23,492 nt of DNA from Deltaproteobacteria bacterium (GTDB lineage: Bacteria > Desulfobacterota > Desulfobulbia > Desulfobulbales > VMSU01): positions 1 through 23,492 of the forward strand of contig JAJYJA010000017.1 of the NCBI GenBank assembly GCA_021789795.1. The letters are read 5' to 3'. The position numbers were made by a program, and so were the translations under genes. The notes beneath the pieces are model-generated. The model did no database searches and had not been told where the DNA came from. It saw only the letters and a program-made list of their open reading frames with translations. Every line of letters starts with the position of its first letter. Positions within the stretch are counted from its first letter, which is position 1. Shown piece after piece: positions 16,982 to 23,492 of the stretch.

Positions 16982-17013
16982 TTGGCGATCGGCAGGCGAC
17001 AGATGCCTACAAT
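16982..17013 (+). promoter_or_regulatory. Possible serC promoter
   Basis: TACAAT (17008-17013) is a good -10. The only -35-like hexamer is TTGGCG (16982-16987), 20 bases upstream, which is longer than ideal. It would be divergent from and back-to-back with the miaA promoter, the two -35 boxes being eight bases apart. Confidence 0.35.
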
Positions 17014-17035
17014 CACGAATTTATCAATAGATACC

Positions 17036-17041
17036 AGGAGA
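17036..17041 (+). promoter_or_regulatory. Strong ribosome binding site of serC
   Basis: AGGAGA stands six bases before the serC ATG at 17048. It is one of few near-consensus sites in the window and fixes the start. Confidence 0.8.
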
Positions 17042-17047
17042 ACATAA

Positions 17048-18130
17048 ATGCCAGAGAGAGTTTTCAACTTCAGCCCCGGCCCCGCCACCCTGCCCCCGGA
17101 GGTCTTGCGGCAGGCGGCCAAAGACGTCGTCAACTACCACGATACCGGCATCGGCTTAATCGAGATGAGCCACCGCAGCAAGGAGTTCCTCGCCGTAACC
17201 GAGGAGGCCGAGCGTCTGCTGCGCGAACTGATGGACATCCCGGACAACTACAAGGTGCTGTTCCTCCAGGGTGGGGCCTCTACCCAATTCGCCATGGTGC
17301 CCATGAATTTCCTCTCCCCCGGCAAGACCGCCACCTACTTAAACACCGGCACCTGGGCCAAAAACGCCATCAAGGAGGCGAGGTTGTTCGGCACCGTCGA
17401 GGTGCCCTTTGACAGCGAGCCCACCAAGTTCGACCACCTTCCCGACGACCTCGATTTCTCCTCCGCCGACCGCGCCGAATACCTGTACTTCGTCTCCAAC
17501 AACACCATCTTCGGCACTCAATTTAAGGAGTTCCCCAGAACCAAGACCGTCAAGGTCTGTGACATGAGCTCGGATATCCTCTCCCGACCGGTCACGGTCG
17601 CGGACTTCGGCCTGATCTTCGCCGGCGTCCAGAAGAACATGGGGCCCGCGGGTTGCACCGTGGTCATCGTCCGCGACGATCTCCTTGAGCGCACCCCGGC
17701 CACCGTACCTACCATGTTCCGCTACAAAACCCACGCCGACAAGGGCTCGATGTTCAACACCCCGCCCTGCTTCGCCATCTACGTCACCGGCCTGGTGCTG
17801 AAGTGGCTCAAGGCCCAAGGCGGGGTGGAGGCCATCGCCCAACTGAACCGTAAGAAGGCGGAACTGGTCTATCAGGCCATCGACTCGACCGATTTCTACC
17901 GGGGCCATGCCCAACGTCCATACCGCTCCCAGATGAATATCACCTTCAACCTGCCCACCCCGGAGCTGGAGGCCAAGTTCGTCAAGGAGGCCTTGGCCCG
18001 CGACCTAAACGGGCTCAAGGGCCACCGTTCGGTGGGCGGCATCCGGGCCTCGATCTACAACGCCTTCCCCCTGGAGGGCGTCGAGCGGCTGGTGGAGTTC
18101 ATGGCCGATTTCGCCAGACAGAACGGCTAA
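17048..18130 (+). CDS. serC: Phosphoserine aminotransferase
   Basis: SerC converts 3-phosphohydroxypyruvate and glutamate to phosphoserine and 2-oxoglutarate in serine synthesis, and can also act in PLP (vitamin B6) synthesis. This 360-residue class V aminotransferase starts with the family hallmark FNFSPGPATLPPEVL. It has the substrate-binding MSHRSKEF (about 40-47), the cofactor-phosphate loop LQGGASTQFAMVPMN (about 73-87) and TGTWAKNAIKEA. The PLP lysine is K196 in GVQKNMGPAG, and the end carries GLKGHRSVGGIRASIYNAF. Length is normal and the start is set by a strong ribosome binding site. It is the first gene of a plus-strand run with the radical SAM gene and rlmN. Neither neighbour belongs to serine synthesis. 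Confidence 0.96.
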   Translation: MPERVFNFSPGPATLPPEVLRQAAKDVVNYHDTGIGLIEMSHRSKEFLAVTEEAERLLRELMDIPDNYKVLFLQGGASTQFAMVPMNFLSPGKTATYLNTGTWAKNAIKEARLFGTVEVPFDSEPTKFDHLPDDLDFSSADRAEYLYFVSNNTIFGTQFKEFPRTKTVKVCDMSSDILSRPVTVADFGLIFAGVQKNMGPAGCTVVIVRDDLLERTPATVPTMFRYKTHADKGSMFNTPPCFAIYVTGLVLKWLKAQGGVEAIAQLNRKKAELVYQAIDSTDFYRGHAQRPYRSQMNITFNLPTPELEAKFVKEALARDLNGLKGHRSVGGIRASIYNAFPLEGVERLVEFMADFARQNG

Positions 18131-18132
18131 GG

Positions 18133-19002
18133 TTGGATTACCAGGGCACCGTGATCCGGCCTCCCAGCGAGGCGGAGAGCATCATCATGCAGGTTACGGT
18201 GGGTTGCGCCCACAACCGCTGCACCTTCTGCGGTGCTTACCAGGGGGTGCGATTCCGGCTGAAGGACGAGGCGACGGTCGATGGCGACCTGCGCTACGCC
18301 GCCCGGCATTTCCGGCATTTAAACCGCATCTTTCTCGCGGACGGCGATGTCCTGATCCTTGACCAGCACCGTCTGGCGCCGCTGTTGGTCAAGATACGGG
18401 AACGGCTCCCCTGGGTGCGCCGGATTAGGCTGTACGGCAGCGGCAGGAGCCTGCGGGCCAAGACCCTGGCCGAGCTTGAGGCGCTTAAGGCCCTGGGGCT
18501 GGATCGAATTTACCTGGGCCTGGAGAGCGGCGACGACGCGGTGCTATCCGCCGTGGCCAAGGGCAGCACCGCCGCCCAGATGATCGCCGCTGGCCGCCGG
18601 GCGCGTCAGGCGGGCATCTTCCTGTCGGTGACCGTGCTTCTGGGCCTCGCCGGGGTGCGAGGTTCGCAAGGCCATGCCCTGGCCACCGCCGAGGCCTTGA
18701 ACCAGATGGCCCCCAACCAGATCGCGGCCCTAACCGTCATGCCGGTACCTGGCACCCCCCTGTACCACGACCTGCGGGCGGGGCGTTTTTCCCTGCCGGA
18801 CTGGAAGGGCATCCTTCGGGAGTTAAAGACCATGCTCCAGCACCTGACCTTGGACAAGACTCAGTTCCAGGCCAACCACGCCTCGAACTTCCTGCCCCTT
18901 GACTGCCGTCTGGCCAGGGACAAGGAGGCGGCCCTGGCCCGCATCGACCAGGCCCTGGCCGGGCGCCTCCCCTTGATGCCCGACTATCTGCGTTCCCTGT
19001 AA
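18133..19002 (+). CDS. Radical SAM protein of unknown substrate
   Basis: This 289-residue radical SAM enzyme has the cluster cysteines C25, C30 and C33 in GCAHNRCTFCGAY. The CX4CX2C spacing differs from the common CX3CX2C. It belongs to the Elp3/MiaB-like group often annotated only as radical SAM protein. Later motifs are YGSGRSLRAKTLAEL, IYLGLESGDDAVLSAVAKG (the SAM-binding GxExG region) and VTVLLGLAG. Its substrate is not known. It starts at a TTG two bases after the serC stop. I chose this because the N-terminus DYQGTVIRPPSEAESI is the usual lead of the family before the cluster. The next gene starts two bases after its stop, so serC, this gene and rlmN form one operon. Confidence 0.85.
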   Translation: MDYQGTVIRPPSEAESIIMQVTVGCAHNRCTFCGAYQGVRFRLKDEATVDGDLRYAARHFRHLNRIFLADGDVLILDQHRLAPLLVKIRERLPWVRRIRLYGSGRSLRAKTLAELEALKALGLDRIYLGLESGDDAVLSAVAKGSTAAQMIAAGRRARQAGIFLSVTVLLGLAGVRGSQGHALATAEALNQMAPNQIAALTVMPVPGTPLYHDLRAGRFSLPDWKGILRELKTMLQHLTLDKTQFQANHASNFLPLDCRLARDKEAALARIDQALAGRLPLMPDYLRSL

Positions 19003-19004
19003 GG

Positions 19005-20117
19005 ATGATGACCCCTGCCATGGTCAATCAGGAGGCGGGTCTGGCCGGAAGCTTCCCGCCGCCGCTTCTCGACCTGAAGGGTTGCCGCCGGGCGGAGGTC
19101 GCGGACTTTGTCCGCGCTCTCGGCGAACCTGAGTTCCGGGGCCGGCAGATCTTTTCCTGGCTCTACCGCCCCTTCATGACGGATTTCGCCCAGATGAGCG
19201 ACTTGTCGCGAGCCTTCCGGGAACGATTGCCTGAGGTGGCGAGAATCAGCCGCCTTGAACTTGCCGCCCAGGAACAGTCCCAGGACGGAACGGTAAAATA
19301 CGCCTTCCGGCTCGATGACGGCCAGGTCATCGAAAGCGTCCTGATCCCGGATCAGGGCCGGCACACCCTGTGCGTCTCCTCCCAGGTGGGCTGCGCCATG
19401 GGTTGCCGGTTCTGCCTCACCGGTGGTCTGGGCTTTATCCGCAACCTTAGGCCGGCGGAGATCGTCAATCAGATCCACTTCGTCCAGGAGGAGCTACACG
19501 CAGCCGGCCAGGGGAGGCTGAACAACCTGGTGTTCATGGGCATGGGCGAGCCGCTGGCCAATCTGGACAACCTGTTCGCCAGCCTCGACATCCTGCTCGA
19601 CCCCCTGGGCCTGAACTTCTCCGACCGCAAGATTACCGTCTCCACCTGCGGACTGACGCCCCGGCTCGCCGAATTTGGCCGGGCTAGCAGCGTCAACCTG
19701 GCCATCTCCCTGCACGCCGCCGATGATGAAACCCGTAACCTGCTGATGCCGGTCAATGCCAGCTACCCCTTGGCCGGACTGCTCGCCGCCTGTCGACAGT
19801 ATCCGCTACCTAAACGGCGGCGAATCATGATGGAGTACCTGCTGATCGCCGGGGTGAACGATTCTCTGGCCGCGGCCCGCAAGCTGGTGAAGATACTGCA
19901 TGGAATCCCCTGCAAGATCAACCTGTTGCCGTTCAACGAGTCCCCTGCCCTACCCTACCACCGCCCGCCGCCCGCCACTGTCCTGGCCTTTCAACAACTC
20001 CTGGCGCGGGCGGGATTCACCGCGGTGGTCCGGGATAGCCGCGGGGCCGACATCTCCGCCGCCTGCGGGCAACTGGCGGGACAAAATCTGCTGGAGGTGG
20101 CGGGGGAAACACGTTAG
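19005..20117 (+). CDS. rlmN: Dual-specificity 23S rRNA/tRNA (adenine-C2) methyltransferase RlmN
   Basis: RlmN methylates C2 of A2503 in 23S rRNA and A37 in some tRNAs by a radical mechanism using a methyl-cysteine relay. The cluster cysteines are C130, C134 and C137 (QVGCAMGCRFC). The two relay cysteines are C354 (DISAACGQL, the methyl carrier, C355 in E. coli) and C123 (TLCVSSQ, C118 in E. coli). Other marks are VFMGMGEPLANLDN and TVSTCGLTPRL. The length of 370 is normal. The first ATG at 19005 follows the previous stop by two bases. ATGs at 19008 and 19020 are also possible, since the only SD-like AAGG overlaps the junction. It closes the serC operon. Confidence 0.95.
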   Translation: MMTPAMVNQEAGLAGSFPPPLLDLKGCRRAEVADFVRALGEPEFRGRQIFSWLYRPFMTDFAQMSDLSRAFRERLPEVARISRLELAAQEQSQDGTVKYAFRLDDGQVIESVLIPDQGRHTLCVSSQVGCAMGCRFCLTGGLGFIRNLRPAEIVNQIHFVQEELHAAGQGRLNNLVFMGMGEPLANLDNLFASLDILLDPLGLNFSDRKITVSTCGLTPRLAEFGRASSVNLAISLHAADDETRNLLMPVNASYPLAGLLAACRQYPLPKRRRIMMEYLLIAGVNDSLAAARKLVKILHGIPCKINLLPFNESPALPYHRPPPATVLAFQQLLARAGFTAVVRDSRGADISAACGQLAGQNLLEVAGETR

Positions 20118-20168
20118 ATTGCCCCATCACGACCTCGGGCCACAATTCTTGGTGGCGTCGTAAAAAGA

Positions 20169-20220
20169 CCGATCTACTGCTTTGCGGGGCGGCTTGGCAT
20201 AGATCGGGCCCTTTTGCTTT
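20169..20220 (+). terminator. Probable terminator after rlmN
   Basis: CCGATCTA (20169-20176) pairs perfectly with TAGATCGG (20200-20207) across a 23-base loop, followed by GCCCTTTTGCTTT. The long loop and interrupted T tract make it a modest rho-independent terminator. The rest of the 205-base gap before the lipoprotein gene shows no other clear signal. Confidence 0.4.
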
Positions 20221-20322
20221 AGCCATCGGCCCCCAGCAGGGGCCAATTCTGCGGCACTAAGCTGGATAGTTACGCCATCGGCTACCTTTGGGCGAGATCA
20301 TCAACCACATTTCTAGACCACC

Positions 20323-21087
20323 ATGAAAAAAAAATCGTTATTCCTTCTCCCCTGTTTCCTCATGTTTCTGGTCAGTTGCGCTGGCCATGACTTAAAAAAC
20401 GCCGTGCAAAAGGGGGAGAAGAAGCTCTCCGCCTCGCAACTGACCGCTCTGGTCAGCGGCAGCTCGCTGCGCATGAAGGGCTACGGTCAGGAGGCGACGG
20501 TGGAATTTGCCCCCGATGGGCACCTCTCGGGAACCAACAACCTCGACGAGAAGGACAAGGGTGAGTGGCGGGTGGCGGGCGATGCGCTCTGCCTGCGCTT
20601 TAAGAAGTGGCGGGATGGTGACGTGGTCTGCTACCGGGTGGCACGGAAGGACGACAACGACTACCAGATGTTCAACGAGAAGGGGATGAGGGTCTATACC
20701 ATGAGCGTGCTTAAGCCGGGCGGCGAGGTGGCCAGCGGCGGCGTAACGAATAGCCCAGAGGCGGCAAGCGGCACTACTGAGGTGCTGAAGACCGTGTCCC
20801 CTCCTCCGGCGCCGGCAAGCCACTACGCGGTAGAGGATGAACAGTTCATCATCCGCCAGCACGCCCAAAACTGCCCCGGCTGCAACCTGGCCCATGCCCA
20901 GTTGGCGGGCCAGGTGCTTGTCGGCGCCAACCTGGCGGGCGCCAACCTGGCCGAGGCCAACCTGGAAGGTGCCAACCTCCGGCGGGCCAACCTGCGAGGC
21001 GCCAACCTCTACCGGGCCAACCTGCGGCACGCCGATCTAGGCGGCGCCGATCTCACCGGCGCCAACCTGACCGAGGCCATTCGCTAA
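20323..21087 (+). CDS. Lipoprotein with C-terminal pentapeptide repeats
   Basis: This 254-residue protein starts with a lipoprotein signal peptide: KKK, hydrophobic core, and lipobox LVSC with C19 as the lipidated residue. Residues 33-130 form a globular domain with the pattern ATVEFAPDGHLSG, GEWRVAGDALCLRF and VVCYRVARKD. This resembles small DUF995-like beta domains, and C90 and C103 could pair. A Pro/Ala/Ser-rich linker follows at about 135-167. From about 187 to 252 there are some 13 pentapeptide repeats of the form A(N/D)LxX, which should fold as a right-handed quadrilateral beta helix. Pentapeptide helices act as binding scaffolds; the ligand here is unknown. Asp after neither C19 nor C20 means export to the outer membrane is likely. 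No Shine-Dalgarno sequence is visible before the ATG. Confidence 0.82.
   Translation: MKKKSLFLLPCFLMFLVSCAGHDLKNAVQKGEKKLSASQLTALVSGSSLRMKGYGQEATVEFAPDGHLSGTNNLDEKDKGEWRVAGDALCLRFKKWRDGDVVCYRVARKDDNDYQMFNEKGMRVYTMSVLKPGGEVASGGVTNSPEAASGTTEVLKTVSPPPAPASHYAVEDEQFIIRQHAQNCPGCNLAHAQLAGQVLVGANLAGANLAEANLEGANLRRANLRGANLYRANLRHADLGGADLTGANLTEAIR
20927..21080 (+). repeat. 15-base periodic coding repeat (pentapeptide helix)
   Basis: The DNA repeats units such as GCCAACCTG at spacings of 15 bases, in frame with the A(N/D)LxX pentapeptides of the lipoprotein. The units are close enough at DNA level to allow expansion or contraction by slippage. Confidence 0.75.
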
Positions 21088-21404
21088 CGGCCGACCTGGC
21101 CCGTCGTAGCACCTTCCCACCGTGCCCAGTTAAGCTGTAGAGTAGAAAGAACCTGAACAATAAGCCTCACGACCACGGCATAAGGAGCCGTAAGAGTCGT
21201 TGGAAATTGCCCAAGTTATTTCTGCACGGCCCCATAGAGATCGAGATCGTCCGTGTCGTGTCCTGGCACGAACGGATGGATATTGAACGTGGCTTTCCGA
21301 ACCGCAATCCCAGGCATTGCCAAAATTAGGCGGTTGCCCTGACTGGTACCTCGCTCGCCCTCTTTAAGCCCCCTTAAGATGATGGGGGGGGGCACCGGGC
21401 GGGC
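21088..21404. other. Intergenic region, no convincing gene
   Basis: This 317-base gap lies between the lipoprotein stop and the btuB promoter. On the minus strand a 76-codon frame (21216-21446) has a plausible coding composition in its last 45 codons (GNRLILAMPGIAVRKATFNI region). It has no start signal, begins inside the riboswitch and matches no family I recognise, so it is at most a gene remnant. I see no RNA gene. A small ACGGC/GCCGT hairpin near 21175-21192 has no T tract. Confidence 0.4.
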
Positions 21405-21433
21405 TTGACAATACCGCAGCTCTAAGTTATATG
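21405..21433 (+). promoter_or_regulatory. Sigma-70 promoter of the riboswitch-btuB transcript
   Basis: A consensus -35 TTGACA (21405-21410) is followed after exactly 17 bases by TATATG (21428-21433). The start point would be at about 21440, right at the 5' edge of the riboswitch. Confidence 0.65.
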
Positions 21434-21437
21434 CCGG

Positions 21438-21612
21438 TAATACCAACTTGGTGCTCGGGGACGAGCATAATAGGGAACCCGGTGAGAATCCGGGACGGGC
21501 CCGCCGCTGTAACTGGTGACGAACTCCGCATAAATGCCACTGTTTTTTCGAACGGGAAGGCGCGGAGCAAGGATGATCCAGAAGTCAGAAGACCTGCCAG
21601 GATGGATTTGGA
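21438..21612 (+). promoter_or_regulatory. Cobalamin (B12) riboswitch
   Basis: The core of the cobalamin riboswitch class (RF00174-like) is easily read. AATAGGGAACCCGGTGAGAA starts at 21469, and ATCCGGGACGGGCCCGCCGC follows with CTGTAACTGGTGAC. Then come GCCACTG (21535-21541), GGGAAGGCGCGG (21554-21565) and the B12 box AAGTCAGAAGACCTGCC (21582-21598). It binds adenosyl- or another cobalamin and normally switches off expression when B12 is plentiful. The outer boundaries, set by the closing P1 stem, are approximate. Confidence 0.92.
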
Positions 21613-21663
21613 GCGGATCGCCGTGGACAAGCGGCCGCACATGATCTTCGTGGATACCATGGG

Positions 21664-21703
21664 AAATCCCCGGATCGAGTTAATCGGTCCGGGGATTTTT
21701 TTT
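21664..21703 (+). terminator. Rho-independent terminator, expression platform of the riboswitch
   Basis: AAATCCCCGGA (21664-21674) pairs perfectly with TCCGGGGATTT (21688-21698) around a 13-base loop, and the T run continues to 21703. It lies between the riboswitch and the btuB start, so it is the likely regulated output: termination with bound cobalamin, read-through without. Confidence 0.85.
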
Positions 21704-21737
21704 GTGCCCAACGCGGCCTTCCCCCGGACGTAATATC

Positions 21738-21743
21738 AGGAGG
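21738..21743 (+). promoter_or_regulatory. Consensus ribosome binding site of btuB
   Basis: AGGAGG stands six bases before the ATG at 21750 and rules out the upstream in-frame start at 21702, which lies inside the terminator. Confidence 0.85.
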
Positions 21744-21749
21744 AAGACG

Positions 21750-23372
21750 ATGAAGAAATGGCATGTGACGGTTTTTGCGTTGACTATGGCTATCCCCAGT
21801 ATGGTTTGGGCTGACGATGGAGCGGTGGCCACGCTGGAGGAGGTTGTGGTCACCGCCACCAAGACGAAAGAGGCAGTGCGGGAGGTGCCCAACGCGGTGG
21901 TGGTCAAAGACGCCCTCGACATCGAGGATACCCCTGCCAGGGGCCTTGGCGAGCTGCTGGGCGGGGAACCCGGGCTTGATTGGCGCACTTATGGCAATTA
22001 TGGCGGCGCTGCCCAAGAGATCGATATTCGCGGCCTAGGGGGCGACGCCACCCAAGTCTTTCTGGACGGCATCAACATCAACTCGCCTTCGCTGGGTACC
22101 GCTGACTTGAGCCAATTGCCGCTCAACAGCATCGAGCGGGTGGAGGTAGTCAAGGGGCCGGGGTCACTGCTCTATGGCACCGGCGCCATGGCAGGCACCG
22201 TCAATATCCTCACCAAGAGTCCCCGGCGGGACAGGCCCGACTTCAAGGTAACGAGCGGTTTCGGCACCCAGGGTACCCTGGACCTGGCCGCCGAACAGGG
22301 GATGTATGTAACCGACGGCTTGGGTTACTACCTCACCGCCTCCCATCAGGAGGGTGACGGTTTCCGCGACAACAGCGGGCTCAACCACAACGACGCCTCC
22401 CTTAAGCTGGTCTGCGACAAAGACAAACGGCTGCAGGCCACCCTGTTCGGTGCCTGGATTGATCGGAGTTACGGTTTACCCGGAGTGCAACCGCCTGCCG
22501 GAACCAAGGACTCCTTCGTGAACGGAACCCGAATGTACGACGCCGATGCGGCAAGCCTGGTGAACGAAGGTGAAGAGCGAAACCGTTATGCAGTCCTGGA
22601 CTTGAAGAGCCTGCCGCTCTCGTGGTTGACCCTTTCCCTACGCGGCGATGCCGTGCACATGGAAAGTTACAATTACAATCGCAATAACGGTCCGATGTGG
22701 CCCTTGGTTGCAGGTGAGGGGGAGGAGACCTGGGTCACCAACGAGGTGCTGGGCCTGGAAGGCACTGCCGAAATGCGCCTGCCCGGGAAAGTCACTTTGC
22801 TGACCGGCAGCCAATACCGCGATTACGGCTACACCAACGAGGTCGGGGGCCTGGATGCCTCCGGGGCAGGGATGGCTGGTACTCAAACCGAGGCACAGCA
22901 TGGGGTCTTCACCCACGGCACTTATGGCGAGGCACAGTGGCAGGCGAACCGATACCTCAAGCTGCTCAGCGGTTTCAGATACGAGGAGCACTCCATGTTC
23001 GGCCACGAGACCTTGCCTCGTTTTGGGGTGGTGCTGACCCCCCTGGAGGATACCACCATCAAACTTGGGCGTGGCAAGGATTTTAAAGCCCCGACCATGA
23101 ATGACCTCTACTGGCCGGATGATGGCTGGACGCGGGGGAATCCGGACTTGAAGCCGGAAACCGGCTGGCATAACGACATCACCGTGGAACAGTCCTTTCT
23201 GGACAAGAAATTGATCGCCCAGGCCTCCTACTTCAAGGTGAATATCGATGACAAAATTAATTGGGCGGAGAACCCGGCCTTTCCCACGGTGGTAGCCGGC
23301 GTCAACTACTGGACCCCATCCAATGTTAGCACCTACGAGTCCAGGGGCTGGGAGTTGGGTATCGTGTGTTAA
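21750..23372 (+). CDS. btuB: TonB-dependent vitamin B12 receptor, BtuB-like, 3'-truncated
   Basis: BtuB-type receptors import cobalamin across the outer membrane with energy from TonB. The signal peptide ends at about A21 (SMVWA before DDG). A TonB-box-like EEVVVTATK follows at 31-39. The plug domain has the motifs IDIRGLGGDATQVFLDGI (91-108), IERVEVVKGPGSLLYGTGA and GTVNILTKS (150-158). Barrel strands then follow. The cobalamin riboswitch upstream fixes the substrate as cobalamin or a related corrinoid. The protein stops after 540 residues in RGWELGIVC, in the middle of what should be a barrel strand. Such receptors usually have 600 or more residues and end in an aromatic residue needed for outer membrane assembly. 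The TGT and TAA at 23367-23372 belong to the inserted element. The product is therefore probably non-functional, and this is best regarded as a disrupted gene. Confidence 0.88.
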   Translation: MKKWHVTVFALTMAIPSMVWADDGAVATLEEVVVTATKTKEAVREVPNAVVVKDALDIEDTPARGLGELLGGEPGLDWRTYGNYGGAAQEIDIRGLGGDATQVFLDGININSPSLGTADLSQLPLNSIERVEVVKGPGSLLYGTGAMAGTVNILTKSPRRDRPDFKVTSGFGTQGTLDLAAEQGMYVTDGLGYYLTASHQEGDGFRDNSGLNHNDASLKLVCDKDKRLQATLFGAWIDRSYGLPGVQPPAGTKDSFVNGTRMYDADAASLVNEGEERNRYAVLDLKSLPLSWLTLSLRGDAVHMESYNYNRNNGPMWPLVAGEGEETWVTNEVLGLEGTAEMRLPGKVTLLTGSQYRDYGYTNEVGGLDASGAGMAGTQTEAQHGVFTHGTYGEAQWQANRYLKLLSGFRYEEHSMFGHETLPRFGVVLTPLEDTTIKLGRGKDFKAPTMNDLYWPDDGWTRGNPDLKPETGWHNDITVEQSFLDKKLIAQASYFKVNIDDKINWAENPAFPTVVAGVNYWTPSNVSTYESRGWELGIVC

Positions 23373-23492
23373 TGATCGCCGTAATCGAGCCACCTTGTGA
23401 TCGCCGTAATCGAGCCACCCCTTAGAGAACGTGATCGCCTTAATGGAGCCAGTTGATGATCGGCCTAATGGAGCCACCCTGCGATCGCCGTA
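23367..23492 (+). mobile_element. End of an insertion sequence (IS21-like?), partial
   Basis: The receptor reading frame is cut by sequence beginning TGTTAATGATCGCC. It carries at least five copies of a roughly 22-base motif before the window ends. A TGT terminus followed by multiple internal transposase-binding repeats is typical of IS21-family ends, where the istA gene begins some distance inside. No transposase is within the window, so the family is an inference, as is the exact boundary (23365 or 23367). Confidence 0.6.
23373..23492 (+). repeat. Array of five 22-base repeats in the element end
   Basis: Units contain GATCGCCGTAATCGAGCC or close variants. GATCG starts at 23374, 23399, 23433, 23458 and 23483, giving steps of 25, 34, 25 and 25 bases. 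The first two units are identical. Units three and four carry TAATGGAGCC in place of TAATCGAGCC, and the fifth is cut by the window edge. The steps of 25 leave only about three bases between units, so this is no CRISPR array. Confidence 0.85.

Noticed and set aside
21702..21749. Upstream extension of the btuB frame to 21702
   Set aside because: It starts in the terminator T tract. The ATG at 21750 has a consensus ribosome binding site and a proper signal peptide.
23373..23492. Repeat array resembling a CRISPR
   Set aside because: Spacers are only about 3 to 12 bases and differ in length. There is no cas gene, and the array starts exactly where the receptor gene is cut, which fits an insertion-sequence end.

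Overview
The window is a GC-rich, densely packed, mostly housekeeping stretch of a Gram-negative chromosome. The best guess is Desulfobacterota (former Deltaproteobacteria, possibly Desulfobulbales-like). The reasons are the single-subunit di-haem SdhC type with a long SdhA, a class I iron-sulfur fumarase fused into the same operon, a DUF4911-like small protein between purB and miaB, an SH3-and-anchor protein, and a FeoB-associated Cys-rich membrane protein. An outer membrane is implied by the lipoprotein and the TonB-dependent receptor. The taxonomic call is inference; no rRNA or tRNA gene was seen.

Layout. Minus strand, read from right to left: miaA (tRNA i6A), recJ, then purB, DUF4911-like, miaB, PHP phosphoesterase, class I fumarase, sdhC, sdhA, sdhB, a 1379-residue SNF2-type helicase, an SH3-domain anchor protein and a Cys-rich small membrane protein that runs off the left edge. 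From purB to sdhB most junctions are overlaps of 1 to 11 bases or gaps of about 20 bases or less, so this looks like one long transcript starting at a good sigma-70 promoter just after recJ. Plus strand from 17048: serC, a radical SAM protein and rlmN, packed 2 bases apart and followed by a hairpin. Then come a pentapeptide-repeat lipoprotein, a cobalamin riboswitch with its own terminator, and a BtuB-like TonB-dependent receptor.

Function. The fumarase-SdhCAB block interconverts succinate, fumarate and malate and couples this to the menaquinone pool. MiaA and MiaB catalyse successive steps of ms2i6A37 formation on tRNA. RlmN methylates 23S rRNA (and often tRNA) A37/A2503. PurB and SerC supply purines and serine. 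RecJ and the SNF2 ATPase act on DNA.

The right end is the accessory part. The receptor gene stops early at 23372, where the sequence changes abruptly into an array of about 22-bp repeats. These look like the end of an insertion sequence, most likely IS21-like, that has broken the vitamin B12 receptor. I found no CRISPR array, toxin-antitoxin pair, prophage or clearly new multi-gene system. The most notable points are the disrupted riboswitch-controlled receptor, the palindromic purB promoter, the large uncharacterised N-terminal half of the SNF2 protein and the hybrid pentapeptide lipoprotein.
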